This document shows, one piece after another, positions 13,653-13,662 of a DNA stretch of 13,662 bases. A program made the position numbers and the translations under genes. The stretch lies in the NCBI RefSeq assembly GCF_000966975.1, contig NZ_JZWV01000555.1, positions 1-13,662 of the forward strand, given 5' to 3'. The DNA is from Streptomyces katrae. Its GTDB lineage: Bacteria > Actinomycetota > Actinomycetes > Streptomycetales > Streptomycetaceae. The notes beneath the pieces were generated by a model. The model saw only the letters and a list, made by a program, of their open reading frames with translations. It was not told the origin of the DNA and did no database searches. The first letter of the stretch is position 1. Every line of letters starts with the position of its first letter.

Positions 13653-13662
13653 GTGCCCCCGG

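Noticed and set aside
1..13662. CRISPR, tRNA, rRNA, insertion sequence, prophage or toxin-antitoxin genes
   Set aside because: No repeat-spacer pattern, cloverleaf, transposase/integrase motifs or small paired genes were found on either strand.

Overview
The window is very GC-rich, with strong third-position G/C bias, GTG starts and short intergenic gaps. It reads as a chromosomal segment of a Streptomyces or close relative. The best marker is a long chaplin (two chaplin domains plus an LAxTG sortase signal), a family tied to aerial-hyphae-forming actinomycetes. I see no mobile element, phage gene, rRNA, tRNA or CRISPR array.

Layout, left to right. An Ogt-type O6-alkylguanine-DNA methyltransferase (52-615, +) is followed by a major facilitator transporter broken by one missing base near 1576 (776-2079, +). 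A small DUF861-like cupin (2093-2467, -) converges on it through a hairpin that covers both stop codons. Next comes the pseudouridine catabolism pair psuG-psuK (2628-4564, +, GTGA overlap), facing a uridine-kinase-like gene with a degraded P-loop (4585-5226, -). A WGR-domain/beta-propeller protein (5319-6764, +) converges on a second cupin (6860-7231, -). A DUF2293 protein with a zinc ribbon (7373-8032, +) overlaps tail to tail with the long chaplin (8025-8711, -). The chaplin is divergent from a small HAD-like protein (8834-9382, +). The right third is a two-gene operon on the minus strand: a SNF2-family ATPase (10565-13381) whose stop overlaps the start of a SWIM zinc-finger gene (9363-10568). 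The last 200 bases before the right edge hold no gene, only GC-rich hairpins.

The strongest non-obvious signal is regulatory. Three places carry the same promoter-like element, TTGTCRGTGG - 7 nt - TANNNT: in front of ogt (one mismatch), the WGR/beta-propeller gene and the SNF2-SWIM operon. It matches the mycobacterial RecA-independent DNA-damage promoter (RecA-NDp motif) recognised by the WYL-domain activator PafBC. Ogt is a DNA-repair enzyme, WGR domains are best known from poly(ADP-ribose) polymerases that sense DNA breaks, and SNF2/SWIM pairs are nucleic-acid remodelers. The inference is that three dispersed transcription units belong to one DNA-damage regulon, and that the WGR/beta-propeller protein is a little-described member of it. 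The other genes (pseudouridine salvage, chaplin, cupins, HAD) look like ordinary chromosomal neighbours.
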